From Prorocentrum cordatum (taxonomy: Eukaryota; Sar; Dinophyceae; Prorocentrales; Prorocentraceae): DNA of 64,000 bases. Position 1 is the stretch's first letter; every line of letters starts with the position of its first letter. The translations under genes were made by a program, and so were the position numbers. Positions 21,473 to 33,375 of the stretch are shown here, one piece after another. The stretch covers positions 942,236 through 1,006,235 of the forward strand of contig CAUYUJ010003669.1 of NCBI GenBank assembly GCA_963575745.1, in the 5' to 3' direction. The notes beneath the pieces are model-generated. The model made no database searches. It was not told the DNA's origin and saw only the letters and a program-made list of their open reading frames with translations.

Positions 21473-24145
21473 GTTGTCCGATCCAACCCGCGCGGCCTGA
21501 TTTCACAGGAGCTCGTGTGATTGGGCGTGGAGCATGTTGTCGCGTGAACGATGGGGATCATGAGCTGGCTGCCGAAAGGGCAGCATCGCCTCTCCAACTT
21601 GCCGCTGCGGTACACCTGCTGGCGCAATCCTGCTTGCTGCCGTTAATGCTGTCGCGTGCTCATCGCGTCTCTGCGGGGGCCTGTCCTCCCCGCCGGCCTC
21701 TTCGTCAGCCAACGGCGGCATCGACCACCCCTCTGCAGGGGCACCGATGGCTGACGGCCTCTCCCAACGCGGGGGGGGGGGACTGAAACGGCGCCGACGC
21801 CCTGAGCGCTGGCGCCGACCCGTCTGTCGGCGGTCTCTGGGAGGAGGGCGCCCCCGACTGGTCTTGCGAGCACTCGACCGTCGCCCCCCTTACACATGGC
21901 ACAGCATCTCCTCCCGCGGCTGAGGGCGTCGAGCACCCCCCCATCGAGGGCGACAGCTGCTGGCTTCCTTCTTCCGAGAGATGCTGCGCCCTCAGCGACT
22001 CGGCTGTCGGCGCGCTTGTCGGCGACATCGACTGGGAGAGCAACCGTGAGCCATCCTCAGGATGGGGAAGAGAAGCTCTGGGCAGCCGCATCTCAGTCAC
22101 TATGGGCTTCCAACCCATGGGATGCTTGCTGCTGTTGTCGTCCCCGCTCTGTGGCGATCTGTGCAGCTGTGCCAGCTGTGGTGGTGGTGGTGGGGGGGGG
22201 GGGCTGACGGTGGCGTGGATGCCTGTGGCCCCTGGGTTTGCTGCCGCAAGTAACTGCTGATGCTGCCCGTGGTGCCTGCTGCGACCGTTGGTCATCGCGT
22301 AGTTGCTGCTGGTGCTGGGTGCGTGCTGCTCGAGTGCTGTGCAGCTGGGGGCATTGCACCCCCATGCCACCTCTGCCCTGCCTCCCTGGCAGGAGGGCAA
22401 GGCATCGACCCCCCGCCCCCCCGTCGAGGGCAGGCCCTCCTGTCTACGCGCTCGCAAGGGGGACGAGCCACCCATCAGCTCGACGCCAAGGGGTGCGGAT
22501 CCGCCCGTCGGCGGCCTTGCGGAGCGAGGGGAGGCGGTGCAGGCGTGCCTTGAGGCCTGCTGTAGCTTCCAACTACACTGCTCAAGCTCCTCCTCGGTGT
22601 CGCGGGTGTGTCACGCGACTACCGAAGGTGGTGAGCTGCTGATCCGCTGGACAGTGGCAGGGGTTCTGGCAGCAACTGCTGCGGAATAGCACTCGGCGTC
22701 GCGGGAGTGGCTCGTGACTGCCGACTCGAGGTTGGTGGTGTCGTCGCGTTGTCGCTGGTGGTTGTCTTGGCTGCTCTTTGCCTCGCCACATGGGCGGTCG
22801 GGTTGGCTCCGCCTCCGCCATGGGGATGGTGGGGGTGGCGAGCTAGAGCGGACCGCGGGGGCGCGGGTAGTGGCCGCCCTACCCCCCCCCCCTTGTCCCT
22901 CCCCCCCCCCCCCCTGGAAGGCGCGGGCAGTGCTCGTCCTTCCCCTCCCCACCCTTCGAGCCCGACTCGCAGTTTGATCCTCGCCTCTCCAGGGCAGCCT
23001 CGACCTGCGCGCAGCCGTGACCAGCGTCCGCGTTGGTGAGTCGACGTAACGTGGGTCGCCACCTCCTTGCGACGACGACACCACCAGGCGAAGGCGTCGA
23101 CCACCTCCCCGTCGGGAGCACCGCCTGGTGGTCAACCCCACTCGGATCCAAAGAGGGAAGGACATGCGGTGATGCGTCCTGTCCTCCCGTCGGTGACCCC
23201 ATGGGAGTATGCAGCCCTGCCTTGACACGGGACCCCCATGCTGGTGTATTGAGTGCGGTATGATGTCTTTGGCAGGTCGCGGGCTCTCCGTGTCGGCCCA
23301 ATCTGGGCGTGCTGTATCGCTGAGGGCTTGGAACTGGTTGCTGATGCTGAAGTCGGTGCCGAGGTCGGTGCTGTCGCGATCCTTCTTGGCACGACGTCTC
23401 TGGAACCTGCGGCGTCTCCGATTGTCGGCGACTGCTCGTGTTTTCCTCCAGCGCTCACCCAAAATACCGTCACTTTCTCTTCGCTGGAAGTGCCCAGGCC
23501 GTCAAGAAAAGTAGCCGCTCCGTCTTCCAGCACTGAGATATGGATCGCCTTGGAGACGGCTTCGCCTCCATTTGCAAGGGCAGCCGGCAACGCATCCTTG
23601 CAGCCCCCCTCGGGGCTTGTGGCCTGAAGGTCCCGCTGGTCGGTCTCGGCGCGACTCCTTGAAGGCAGTGCGCTGTTGAGGGTTCTGCCTGGCGCCCCTT
23701 GAGACGCGGCAGTAGGCCGTGCCAGTCTTGGAAGTGTTACCATGGCATCTCGAGACCTTGGCGACGGCAGCGGTGCTTGCCGCGAGCGACTGCAGCTCGG
23801 TGTTCGACACCTCTCTGGCGCTGCTGCGGGCTGCTCCTGCGACGTTGGGACGATGGCCTCGCAAGACCATCTGCCCCGCGGGCTGAAAGAAGCAAGATTG
23901 CGCCATTGAAGCCCAGTGGTGTGTGAAATACCCACTGAAGTTACTAGACGGCTATGCAAACAAAAAAGCCCATCCGCCGCGGCGCTATCAGCTGAATGGG
24001 CGTGGCCCGAGACTTGGGCACTGCAGTGGGCGACTTCACTGTTTGCACAGGCCCCCTCAACCGAGAACCTCTTGCCTCCGCTGCCGCTGGAGCCCGATGC
24101 TGGCCAGCCCCATGGAGGATGCGCACTGAGCCCGCAGCTGCCCAT
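21473..24145 (-). pseudogene. Element B low-complexity linker before RNase H
   Basis: The likely coding path uses one frame to about 23480 (ending near EEKVTVFWV) and another afterwards (WRKTRAVADNRRRRRFQRRR, then TDFSISNQFQALSDTA). The sequence then becomes Gly/Pro/Ser-rich with homopolymers, such as the C run at about 22899-22914 and the G run at about 22192-22204. TGA at 22611 interrupts it. A basic patch could bind nucleic acid. The functional boundary of this part is unknown. Confidence 0.3.
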
Positions 24146-25290
24146 CCTGCCGAGCTGGGCCCCTCGGCCAATCCTTGCGGTGAATTATGTCATGCATGTC
24201 CTGGGGGGGCGCGGCGCTGCTAGGCGGCCTCGCCCCCTGCGGGGGCTCGGCGGCGACTGCTGCTGCCAGCTCGTCTTCCCCAGGGTCTGCAGGGGAGGAG
24301 GAGGCTGCTCCCGCAGCCCTTGCCTCGTCTCTTCTGCGGGCGGCTCGGCCACGAAAACGTGCTATCCCTGATTCACCAGAGTCGACTCGCTGAACCTTGG
24401 CTGCCCCGCCCCTCGCTTCTGTGGGGAATGTGGGCGCAGCCCCGAAGGCCTCCTCTGGCGATCTGCCCTCCTCGGGCGCGCTGGTCAGCTGTCTCGCCAA
24501 GCTGTCGATGCTGTCGCACTGGCGCTCGATGCTGCTGCCGGCGGCCTCCGCCGATGAGGGCCCGCGCAGCGTGTGCTGCGGGATAAGCTCGTACTCCTCG
24601 CGGGCAGCCTGGCCTCCAGGCGCCGTGTGAGCCCCTGGTGGCAGCGAGCGCGTTGGCGACAGGGATGCCTTAGACTGATGCCCAGGTGAGCCTTGGATGC
24701 GAATGGTGGGCATGTCTTCTGTCCTCCTTGGCGCCTCAGGGTCCGGCTGTCCTGGCGGCGCCGAGCTGGCCCTGGACGTGGATGCTAGGTCGGTGGTTTC
24801 CTCGTCGGCCTGATGCTCCTCGTCCTCACCTCCTTGCGCTGCCTGCTGAGTTGGCGACCCCGAGTCCCGGTCCCAGTAGCCGCTGCAGGCTTAGTCCGCA
24901 CTGCTCGCACAGCTCCCACTGGGCATGGGCATGGGGGTCCCACTCGTGCCTCTCCTCTTTGTTCGGAGGAGTAGCTCGGTCCGGGCTCATCGATTTATCC
25001 CTCTGGACCGACTGGGCGTCCTCGTCTATGCCCTGCTGCGAAGGTGCGCGGCTGGGCGCGACGGCGCGGGCGGCCAGCCTCTCCTCGGCAGCGCGCGATG
25101 GTGATGCTGAGCGCGGCCTCGTTGGGGCATTGGGACCTGGCCGCTGTTGTTGCGGGGCAGGTAACACTGTCACGGCTGCTTCTGCCACCGCTGCCGCATC
25201 TTGCCTGAGCCTTTCCTTTGTGCGCCGCCTCCGCCAGGATGATGTCCGTGTCCGAGTCCTGCGACCCAGGCAGGTGGCCTCCCTGAACAA
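24057..25290 (-). pseudogene. Element B linker region with CxxC motif and acidic low-complexity segment
   Basis: Two frames join near 24850. The first contains AEERLAARAVAPSR and the motif HAQWELCEQCGLSLQRLL, a single CxxC that may be half of a zinc site. The second reads an acidic then Ser/Ala-rich stretch (EEYELIPQHTLRGPSSAEAA, then SIERQCDSIDSLARQL). Composition and helix propensity look like real protein, but no family was recognised. Confidence 0.4.
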
Positions 25291-26312
25291 TCCTGCGGGC
25301 CGCCTCCTTCGCCGACGTGTAGGTGCCCATGCCGATCGCCCCGACTTCGGCGCACAGTTTGATAGCCCCCTTTATGCTGCTCCTCGCGGCCGGCGAATTG
25401 GAGCTCGAGCATGCGCATGGAGTGTCTCAGTTTATCCACTTCGCTTGCTTCATCTTGCCCTACTCGAGAGAGGTCTTCCATCTTCCTGTGCATGCTCGCC
25501 GCCATGTCTATGCTGCGCTGCGTGGGTTCGCCGATGTACCTCTCTCGTTCCTTCATTTGCTGTGAGGCTGCGTCTTCCAGCTCGGCAGCCTGCTCCAGGT
25601 CAACGAGGCGGAACTCCAGGGCACGCGCCAGCTCGCTCTCCGCCGCCCCCTCCCGCTGCTCAAAGTCCACCCGCTGTTCCCCCAACTGGGCCTGCAGGGC
25701 GAGTGCTTCCTGGCGCAGGCTGTCCGCGAGGATGTGGGCGTCGCGCGCCACTGCTTGTGCAGCTTGGGGGGACTCCACCGCCTGGCGCGACACCTGTCCT
25801 ATCGATCTCTGCTCGGCAAGCAACATCGCCCTGCTCCTATCCTCTGCCTCCTCGGAAGCCTTCTGGGCCTTCTGCAGCGCGAACTCAAGGGCCTGGACTT
25901 CGGCTTTGGGCTGGCGCGTTGTTGACGCGGCTGCGCATGCTGCCTCTGCCCTAGTCGCGACATCTGCCTCTCGCCAGGCATGCTGCTTGAGCTCCACCTC
26001 GCTGGCCTCCAGAGCCTGCGCGCGTGCCGCCGCTCTCTCCATTGTCTTATGTTGGTGGGCGGCGGTCTCGACCAACCTCTGCAACTGCTGCTGTGCCTCG
26101 GGCGGGAGGCTGCCCTTGCCCTTGGCTGTGGCAAGATCCTGTGCTGTGGCTGCTCTGTGCTGGCGTTGCAGCTCTTCTCTTGCTTCCTGAAGCTCTGCGT
26201 CGTACCTGATCCTCATCGCCTGACAGGCCTGCTGGAATGCCACGTCATGCTGCTGGAGTTGCTGGCGAGCTTGCAACATAGCCTTGGCAGCCTCCTCCTT
26301 GGCGGCGTCCAA
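25170..26312 (-). pseudogene. Element B gag-like region 2: long coiled coil
   Basis: The frame reads a long Ala/Glu/Gln/Arg-rich helix from AAKEEAAKAMLQARQQLQQ to about LQFAGREEQHKGG near 25390, with heptad spacing throughout, so a multimerising coiled coil is likely. After about 25390 the convincing reading moves to another frame (KLCAEVGAIGMGTYTSAK, down to about 25230). The 3' end of the open frame read here is therefore not native. No catalytic motif is visible. Confidence 0.5.
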
Positions 26313-26377
26313 TTCCCGTTGGGCTCCTTCTTGGCCTGGCCGTAGGCGGCCGTGCTGGCTTTGATGTCCAAGCGTAG

Positions 26378-27548
26378 CTAGGCCTGCTCACCATTGCGAT
26401 GGAGCGCCAGCTGCCTTGCCACCGCCCGAACTTCTTCCAGCTCCTGGCGGTACCTCTCCTCAGCTGCCTCCAGCCTCCTTCTGGCCTCCTTCTCCGCGCT
26501 TGCCTGCTGCTGCCGTTCCTGCTGAAGCAGCTGCTGCTGCAGGAGCTGCTGTTGCTGCTGCTGCTGCTGCACCCTCTCGACGAAGCCCCCGCTGCCGGCT
26601 GAGCTCGCCCGAGACCTCGGAGCCTCTGGCGCGGGTGATCTTCCTGCTGGCCACGGTGTTGCTCCTCCTCTGTTGGCGGCCCTTTGCCGGCTGTCCACAA
26701 TGATATTGTGGCACCTGTCCCAGTCCAAAGCAGAAGACGCTGACCCCGTGCCTTGGCGCTCGCTTTCCTCCTCCTCGTCGCCGAGCCTGCCCTCGTCGGC
26801 GAAGATGGCCTTCGTGTCGCGGAGGTTGGCCTCCACAAGCTTGAGGGCGTCCTGCATGGCATTCAGCTCGGTCGACGTATCCTCAATCTTGGACTTGGCG
26901 CTGGCGATCTTCTCCGGTAGGACGCTGCGCCTCTTCCTGAGCTCCTCGAGCTGGCCCTCGGGGTGCCTCGTGATCAGCTTCTGGTGCTTGATGAGCGCCC
27001 CCTCTTTCTCCGTCTCGGCGGTCTCGGGGCCCGCGCCACGAGCAGCCAGCGACAGGTTGCCCAGCTGCCTGAACCTCTGCTCCGTCCGCGCCAGGAGCTT
27101 GCGGATTCCTGGCGCGTCAAAATCGGGGGGGCTCCCATCTGGGGTGGGCCATCGCTTCCTCGAGGGAACACGCGACGATGGCGTCCAACAACTTCTGGAC
27201 GATGCTCTGCTGTCCCCCCGCCTGGCTGCCCGCGTAGCCCGCGGAGTTGCCTGCTGCGCCTCTGCTGGCACCGCGCCGCCGTGGCCTGCCATCCGCCGCG
27301 GCTTCCGCCCAAGGCCTTGTCTTGGCCTCCTGGTGGGCGGGCTGGCCAGCGCGGCGAGACGGCGACGGTTCCTTGTGCCAGGGCGCGTCCTCTCCTGCAG
27401 ACGCGGCGCTCCAGCGCTGATCTCGCGAGCTCGCGCCTTGCCAGCGCTCCTGGCGCCATGGTGGCACGGCTGCCGATGCTGCCTCATCCTGAGCCTGGCC
27501 GTTGCCGCTGCGGCCACCACCGCCTCTGCCCTTCCCATCGCGAGCCAT
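26378..27548 (-). pseudogene. Element B gag-like region 1: basic N-terminus, coiled coil, poly-Gln
   Basis: The ATG at 27548 begins MARDGKGRGGGGRSG, a basic Gly/Arg-rich segment that could bind RNA. The frame stays open to 27117 and then changes to one that reads PDFDAPGIRKLLARTEQRFRQ and a heptad-like Leu/Glu/Lys region (about 27110-26820). A poly-Gln tract (VQQQQQQQQ, about 26520-26575) and another charged helix follow. This frame meets TAG at 26378, yet the next codons (LRLDIKAS) and the following frame continue the helical protein. Function is inferred only from position and helix type. Confidence 0.5.
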
Positions 27549-27889
27549 CGTTGGTTGGGCAGAGTGGTGGGCGGCCAGATGCTCGGCCGCGGCCCGCAAG
27601 CGGAGCAGGAGCCTGTCCTGGCCTCTCTGCTGCCTCTCGCGGCGGTGGGCAGTTCCCTCTGGAACTCCTCCTCGACCTTGTCGCGGCGTCCCGCCGCTGG
27701 GGAGTGGGCCGCAGCGCGGCCGCAAGCGCCGCGGTCTGCGGCAGGGAGCAGGGAGGCACAGATAGCCCCCTGCCGTCCTCGCGGGCTGGCCGATGCGCGA
27801 TGCGCCCTGCCACCGCGAACGATCGGGCGGCAGGCGTGACCGACCCCGATGGATCGATCGGGACCCGCGGGCCCGCCAGAGGCCAAGTG

Positions 27890-28090
27890 GCTTCCTCCTC
27901 CTCCTCCTCCTCCTCCTCCTCCTCCTCCTCCTCCTCCTCTCCTCCTCCTCCTCCTCCTCCTCCTCCTCCTCTCCTCCTCCTCCTCCCCCTCCTCCTCTCC
28001 TTCTTCCCCCTCCTCGCCCTCCTCCCTCTTCTCTTCCCCCCTCCCCCCACCTCCTCCTCCTCTTCACCCCTCCCCTTGCTCCCCCGCTCC
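27890..28090. repeat. CTC microsatellite upstream of element B
   Basis: About 200 bp of (CTC)n decaying into C/T-rich sequence. Translated ORFs (poly-Glu, poly-Ser, poly-Arg) are artefacts. 28090-28400 holds nothing identifiable. Confidence 0.92.
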
Positions 28091-28399
28091 TCCTCCCTCG
28101 CTGGCCCGCGCGTGGCAGGCCGCTGCCAGCCAGGCCAGCAACGCCGCGGCGTACGCCGCGTAGCAGAGCTGCTTGACCCGCTTCTGCGCGCCGCCGCGGG
28201 GCGGATATCGGATCGAACGGGACCGCGTTCTGCTCGGGGGGGCATCCAGGTCGGAGGCCCGAAGGTGGCACGGGAAGATTGGGTACGAGGCCCAACGACA
28301 ACGGTTGCCTCAAGCCTACAGCGGCCGCTGCTGGGAAGGCGAGCTCTGTGTTCCGAATGAGCAACATCTGCGGCGACGCCGACGGTGAACCCTGTCCAA

Positions 28400-29400
28400 A
28401 TGTACAAGACTGCTGTTGGCCTTACTGCCCGTCGTTTCCATACCCATTTCGGTCCTCGGTTCCCCCCGACCCATGGGGGGGGAGGCAAGCCCAGATCTCC
28501 GACGTTATGATATATTCAGTCCGGCTGGTCTTCCTCGATTTCAGCCCTGTGGGGTCATCAAGAAAGGAGCCACGACGAAAACCTTGCCGATGCGGAAGTG
28601 GGTCGGGACCTTTGTCGCCGCGGACTGAAGAAATCCCATTCGCGGCTGTCCGGGGGAGCGGGCCCTCCCAGCAGGCCCGAGGCGCTTCCTCTGCGCCCTC
28701 TCCAAGGCCACGTAGGGCCTCCAGGCCGGATGGCTTCTGAGAGGCCCCCGCCACCTCCTGCGAAGGCCTGCCCCCTATTCCTTTTCCCCCCCCTGGCGGG
28801 GGCCGCCCAACTGCGCGACCACGACGCCGTCGTCGCCACCGCTGCCAACGAGGAGATGCGACGTCTTGATCTGCTCCAGGCGCGATTCCCCGAGGTCCCG
28901 ACCCTCTCCCCAGGGCCGGCTTCTCATCCCGAGTCGTCCTTTGACGGTCCTGGGGCCTGCGGTGGGCGCAAGTGGCTAAAAAGCCCCTCGTCTGGGAGCG
29001 CAACGACCGAGACGAGACTCAGCCAAGCTCCATCACCTTCGGACCGCTGGGCTCTGCCTTGTGAAAGGGAAGCGCCGATCTCGGCCAACTGGGGATCTGA
29101 GCTGTGAGCTGGCGGGCGCGACCGTGCGCTCCTCCCCCACGACGCGAGCACGTCCGGGCACGCCACCGCCGCCGTCGGGCGGCCGCGCGTCGGGCGGCCG
29201 CGGGGCGAAGGGCGGGGAGAGGGAGGACCGAGGCCGAGAGGGGAGAGGGTGGGGGGCAGCGGGAAGCGGCGCGGAGCAGCAGCGGGCCCCCTCCGCCCAG
29301 GCAGCCCGTGGCCCCGCTCGCCCCCATCGCCCCCCCCTTTTCCACCCGGAGGCGGAGGAGGCGAGGGCATCGGCGCATCGCGAGCTTGTCCGCAGCTTCG
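28400..29400. other. GC-rich sequence without a supported gene
   Basis: ORFs in this stretch are Pro/Arg/Gly-rich and overlap on both strands, as expected from GC content alone. No domain or repeat period was seen. Confidence 0.35.
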
Positions 29401-29407
29401 AGGCTGC

Positions 29408-29545
29408 GAGGCGGAGGAGGAGGAGAAGGAGGAGGAGGAGGAGCAGGAGGAGGAGGAGGAGGAGAGGAGGCCGAGGAGGAGGGATGGATGGATGGATGGA
29501 TGGATGGATGGATGGATGGATGGATGGATGGATGGATGGATGGAC
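29408..29545. repeat. GAG microsatellite followed by (GGAT)n
   Basis: (GAG)n at about 29412-29480 passes directly into about 15 perfect GGAT units at 29482-29544. Confidence 0.95.
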
Positions 29546-29599
29546 CCAGCGATCCGAGGCTCCGAAAACATTGGAGGGGCTGGTTTTGAGCCGCTTTCG

Positions 29600-30350
29600 C
29601 CCTTGGGGAGCCCTCAGCGGGGCCCGGGGCAGTCAAAAACCGACTCGGGACGAAAACTGGCTCTGGGGAAGGTCTCCAAACCTACGGGAGGTCCACGCAT
29701 CGAAACCATTGGAGCGCCTGAGAGCCTGAGACCCCAGTTGATGGACGCGCGACCAGGGGGCCGGCGCAAACTTCAACGCGCCCCTGCGCCAGATGCAGTG
29801 TTGGTTGGCATCGGGCATCGCCAACGGAACGCAGGATGTCGGCCAATCGGCAGATCGACACATCGCGAAGCCGCCCGCAACCATGCAGCTGGGGGCGCGG
29901 CGATCAAGATGGCAGGTGCTCGTCCATCAAGCGCCCCCCTCCCCCCCGACCCTACACCTCTCTGCCGCCCTCCCTTCTCCCGCTCTTCTTCGCCCGGCCC
30001 ACACCGCCCCTCATGCCCCGCCCGCCGCCCCCTTCATCACCCACACTCCTCTCCAGTCGCCTCCTGCCCCACCCTCATCGTCCTCGCGACCCGCCCCAGG
30101 CCCCTTCCCTTGTCCCTCCCACAGTTATCCGACCCCCGCCACGCCCCCCCCACACCCCTGAGATCCGACGATGCGGAAAACGCAACCTCAGCGGGACATC
30201 ACGACCGAATCCCTAGACCTTTTCCCTTTTCCTTCTGCGGAATCTTCCGAGCAAGATCAATATGTGATACGGCAGGGAAACCCGGTGTGAACAAATGGCG
30301 GCGCCTGGATCTCAAGGCTTCATGGAACAACACAATACCGAGACTGCTGC
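29600..30350. other. Unassigned C/T-rich sequence
   Basis: 29930-30170 is a strongly C-rich pyrimidine tract on the plus strand. No supported gene; the 403-codon plus ORF crossing it (29249-30460) starts inside the GAG repeat and lacks any recognisable domain. Confidence 0.4.
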
Positions 30351-30358
30351 TTCCAAGA

Positions 30359-30570
30359 CCTCTCCCGGGGTGCGTTCTGACTATCATTTCGGAGAGAATC
30401 CAGGCGTGGCGACGAGGGCCTCCCGAGAGGCCCAAAACGGCGAAAACTAGGGAGGCGTAGCGGTATCGGTTCCTGCACCGACTCGACCCCCCCCCCCCCC
30501 TATCTCCATCGCGGACCTCTCACGGGGTGCGCTCTGACCAGAATTTCGAGGCGAATCCAGCCGTGGCGAC
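30359..30570. repeat. Direct repeat, about 55 bp, two copies 157 bp apart
   Basis: CCTCTC(C/A)CGGGGTGCG at 30359 and 30516 begins two similar blocks that also share GAATCCAG then CGTGGCGAC. A C13 run (about 30488-30500) lies between them. Confidence 0.75.
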
Positions 30571-30900
30571 TGGTGCTCTCCAGGACGAGCACCAGCATCG
30601 GCATCTCTGCCTCCTCTGATCCCTGACTTCCCTCACAAAACCCTGCGCCGGCCTCTCCGAACCCGGAGAGCATGCCGGGCTGGCGCCCAGGCCTAGAGGA
30701 ACAACCAATCCCATAATAACAAATGTTTCAGACGCCCGCGCGGATGTTTCGGATCGGCGCCGATGTTAGAAGTCAGCGCGGAGCTCCGAGAGATCATGCT
30801 AATGGATTTGACTATTATTCGAATGTCGACGCCTGTGAATGTTTGCAGCTGCAGGTACATGCATACGCTGTTGCCCCTGGCGGCCTTCGTGCAATAATGT

Positions 30901-31395
30901 GAACGTTTTCTCGTTCGGCGTTTCGACATTGGACGAAAGGGGGGAGGGGGGGTGCCTGGCTCTGTTTGAAACAGTGCCTTACGGGGAAATCTTATGGGGC
31001 AATCCTGTGGGGGAATCTCGTGGGGGGGATCCCGTTACGAATGGGGGGAACTTCGGGGGGGTCTTATGGGGGAATCTGAATCCCCTTATAATCAAATCGA
31101 ATTAGAGCCTTCAGGATTTGCAATTCCAGAGGATCTTACAACAATTGGCTATCCCCGAGGGTATGTTTCTTGACAACGCATCTGGCGCACTGAAGCCTCC
31201 TCTTTCCCCAGGACCGCCCCGAAAACACAGTGCACAGTTGCGCGAAAAAGCCCTGGGGGGGGGGGGCGGGGCTCCCGAGGGTACTCCACCTGCTAAAAAC
31301 AGGCGCCCAGAACAGCCAAGATCTACTCCATGGGGAGGGGGGGAGGAGCTGCGAGGGCCCGGCGCCGATCGGCAAAACAATTAATCAAAAAACGA
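30901..31395. repeat. Dispersed repeat, long copy (short copy at 57682-57915)
   Basis: The left part (30901-30980) has CGTTTCGACATTGG and AACAGTGC. The right part (31305-31395) has CAGCCAAGA, then CTACTCCATGGGG, then GCGCCGATCGGCAAA. Both parts recur in the same order at 57682-57793 and 57826-57915. Here about 325 bp separate them; there, about 33 bp. The extra sequence includes G-rich AATC(C/T)(T/C)GTGGGGG-like units at 30990-31080. Confidence 0.75.
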
Positions 31396-31399
31396 TCAC

Positions 31400-32100
31400 A
31401 ATGCGGACCTCAATAACTTTGCTTCCCAATCAATGGTTGCACTGAAGGGGTCCTAACGGAAATTGAAAAATTTGGCGACAATTTCCGCCGATTTTGGTGG
31501 CCGGCTGGGTTCCCGGTTTCCCAGTTCCGGGTTCCCGGGTTCCTGGTGATTGGTTCTGGGCCGATCTCGGTGGGTTCCCGGTCGATCCCGTTCTCGATCT
31601 CTTTATCGGCCCCACGATGCATCATCGATCCCATGATCGATCTCACTAGTCATCTCGCTGAGTCGATCTCACCACTGACTGGGTTTCCTTTCCTCCGGGT
31701 TTCTCGGGTCGGGCGAAAGGGGGGGATAGCAAAGGGGGGGTTTGAGAATCAGCTCACGTAGCTGATTTTCCCGGCGCCTCCCGGCGCCGGAGGCGGCTAT
31801 GTATCGAGGAATGGGCCCCTCGGTGGGCCGAAACCAGCTGCATGCAGCAAATTTCGTAACCCCCCCTTTCCCAATCCCCCCCTTCCCCCCGGCCCGAGTT
31901 TCCTTTCCTCCGGTGCAGTAGGCTTATGGCGTTCGTTGTTCCCCGAAGGCCGCAGCACAGCGGGCGGCGGGTGCGGCGTGCAGCGCGCGGCATGCGGGGC
32001 CCGGCGCCGTGGCGGCGCGCGGCCACGGCGGGGCCGGGCCTGCGAGGCCGAAAGGCCTGCGCCCGGAGCCGCATGAAAACGGCGGAGCAGCGGTGCATCG
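31400..32100. other. Unassigned sequence with short palindromic repeats
   Basis: 31495-31560 has GGTTCCCGG/GGGTTCC tandem motifs. 31570-31690 has repeated CGATC words. 31775-31795 has CCCGGCGCC(T/G) repeats. No gene supported. Confidence 0.35.
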
Positions 32101-32312
32101 TCGTCGTGTTCGTCGCCGTCGTCCTCCTCCTCCTCCTCCTCCTCCTCCTCTTCCTCCTCCTCCTCGTCCTCGTCTTCCTCCTCCTCCTCCTCCTCCCTCC
32201 TCCTCCTCCTCCTCCTCCTCCTCCTCCTCCTCTGCCTCCTCCTCCTCCTCCTTCTCGTCGTCCTCCTCCTCCTCCTCCTCCTCCTCCTCTTTCTCGTCGT
32301 CGTCGTCGTCGC
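32100..32312. repeat. CTC/CGT microsatellite
   Basis: About 210 bp of (CTC)n with CGTCGT blocks at both ends. Flanking ORFs are composition artefacts. Confidence 0.92.
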
Positions 32313-32399
32313 ACCGCCGAGACCGCGCCTCGAGCAGTGCCAGGAGCGGGGGTCCAGCGTCGATAAAAAAAAACAGCGCGAACCTCCGACTGTGTCTGT

Positions 32400-33225
32400 T
32401 TATCAACGTATTCTTCCTCCCATGGACATGGGGGGGATTGGCACAGGGTGGTGGGCAGCCATCGACCCCAATCGCCCATTCGTCGCTGATGGGGGCCTGA
32501 TAGCCCGCCCCGTCCAGGAGAGTCGGGTTTGGCTATCGTACCGCCGACTCGAGCTCAATGATTCCCCCCCCCCTGAGCTGGTCCCCCCTGTCGTCCCCGC
32601 CCCAACTGCCAGCATTATCAATGAAAAGGGCGATTAAGTTCGAATGTGAGGCAACGCGGACGCTGTGGATTGGTCAATATGGTGGTCGTCACACGAATGC
32701 GCCCAGAGCATTTGTGCAGATGCTTGGCGAGCCCGTGCGCGTGTGGTTGGTGGGTAAGGATAACGGCAGGTGTTCAGCGTCAATGGCACTTGGGATATAT
32801 GACAACGCAAAATTGACGATGTAGCGGATGCGTGCTGTCGGCAGTGACACTGACCATGACAGATGTGGCATTAGTGTCTGCGACGCCGTCTTCAATCGTT
32901 GCCACGCTGGTAAAGTAATAGCCTAACAGAACCAGTCACGAACATCGGGACGAGGAGCCAGACCAGAAGACGACGACACAAGAAAAATGACGGTGATGCC
33001 TGGACATCCGATTTTCCAATCCGCGGGCCGAAAAGTCCCGACCGCTTCCCCGGGGGCAGTTGCTCGTCCTGGATCCGTTCCCGACGGCCCCGAAGCCCGA
33101 ACACGGCCCTCAAGGCCGAAAGCGACGCAAAGCGCCAGGCTTGAAACCCAGATCGTCGGAGATCCTGGTGCGCCTGGGCTGCACTGCTCAAGGCGCGGTA
33201 TCGGCGGTGCGCCGACAACGACAAC
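32400..33225. other. Unassigned sequence
   Basis: Mixed composition. Short plus ORFs such as 32558-32824 have no recognisable domain. No repeat period or RNA gene was seen. Confidence 0.3.
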
Positions 33226-33227
33226 AA

Positions 33228-33375
33228 GGAGAAAGAGGAGGCAGAGGAGGAGGATGAGGAGGATGAGGAGGACGAGGAGGAGGAGGAGGAGGAGGAGGAG
33301 GAGGAGGAGGAGGAGGAGGAACAGGAGGAAGAGGAGGAAGAGGAGGAGGAGAAAGAGGAGCAGGAGGAAGGAAGC
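33228..33375. repeat. GAG microsatellite
   Basis: Imperfect (GAG)n with GAT and GAC variants, about 145 bp. Plus ORFs give Arg/Glu runs only. Confidence 0.92.

Larger units (their letters stand above)
15390..27548 (-). mobile_element. Element B: giant LINE-like element with order gag, RNase H, APE, RT, MTase-like
   Basis: About 12 kb of minus-strand sequence reads as coding for most of its length once frame changes are allowed. Order from 5' to 3': basic Gly/Arg-rich start, two long coiled-coil regions, low-complexity linker, RNase H (about 21025-20560), APE endonuclease (about 20380-19480), RT (about 18750-17350), Cys/His finger (about 16750-16810) and a methyltransferase-like domain (about 16440-15390). 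It carries several frameshifts and at least four in-frame TAG codons, so this copy is dead. That the gag-like part and the enzymatic part belong to one element is inferred from shared strand, adjacency and lack of a clear break. Both ends are uncertain: no poly(A), target-site duplication or DinoSL was found. Confidence 0.65.

Noticed and set aside
26340-26362. CCGTGCTGGCTTTGATGTCC, vaguely leader-like
   Set aside because: The similarity is scattered and it lies within coding sequence of element B on the opposite strand.
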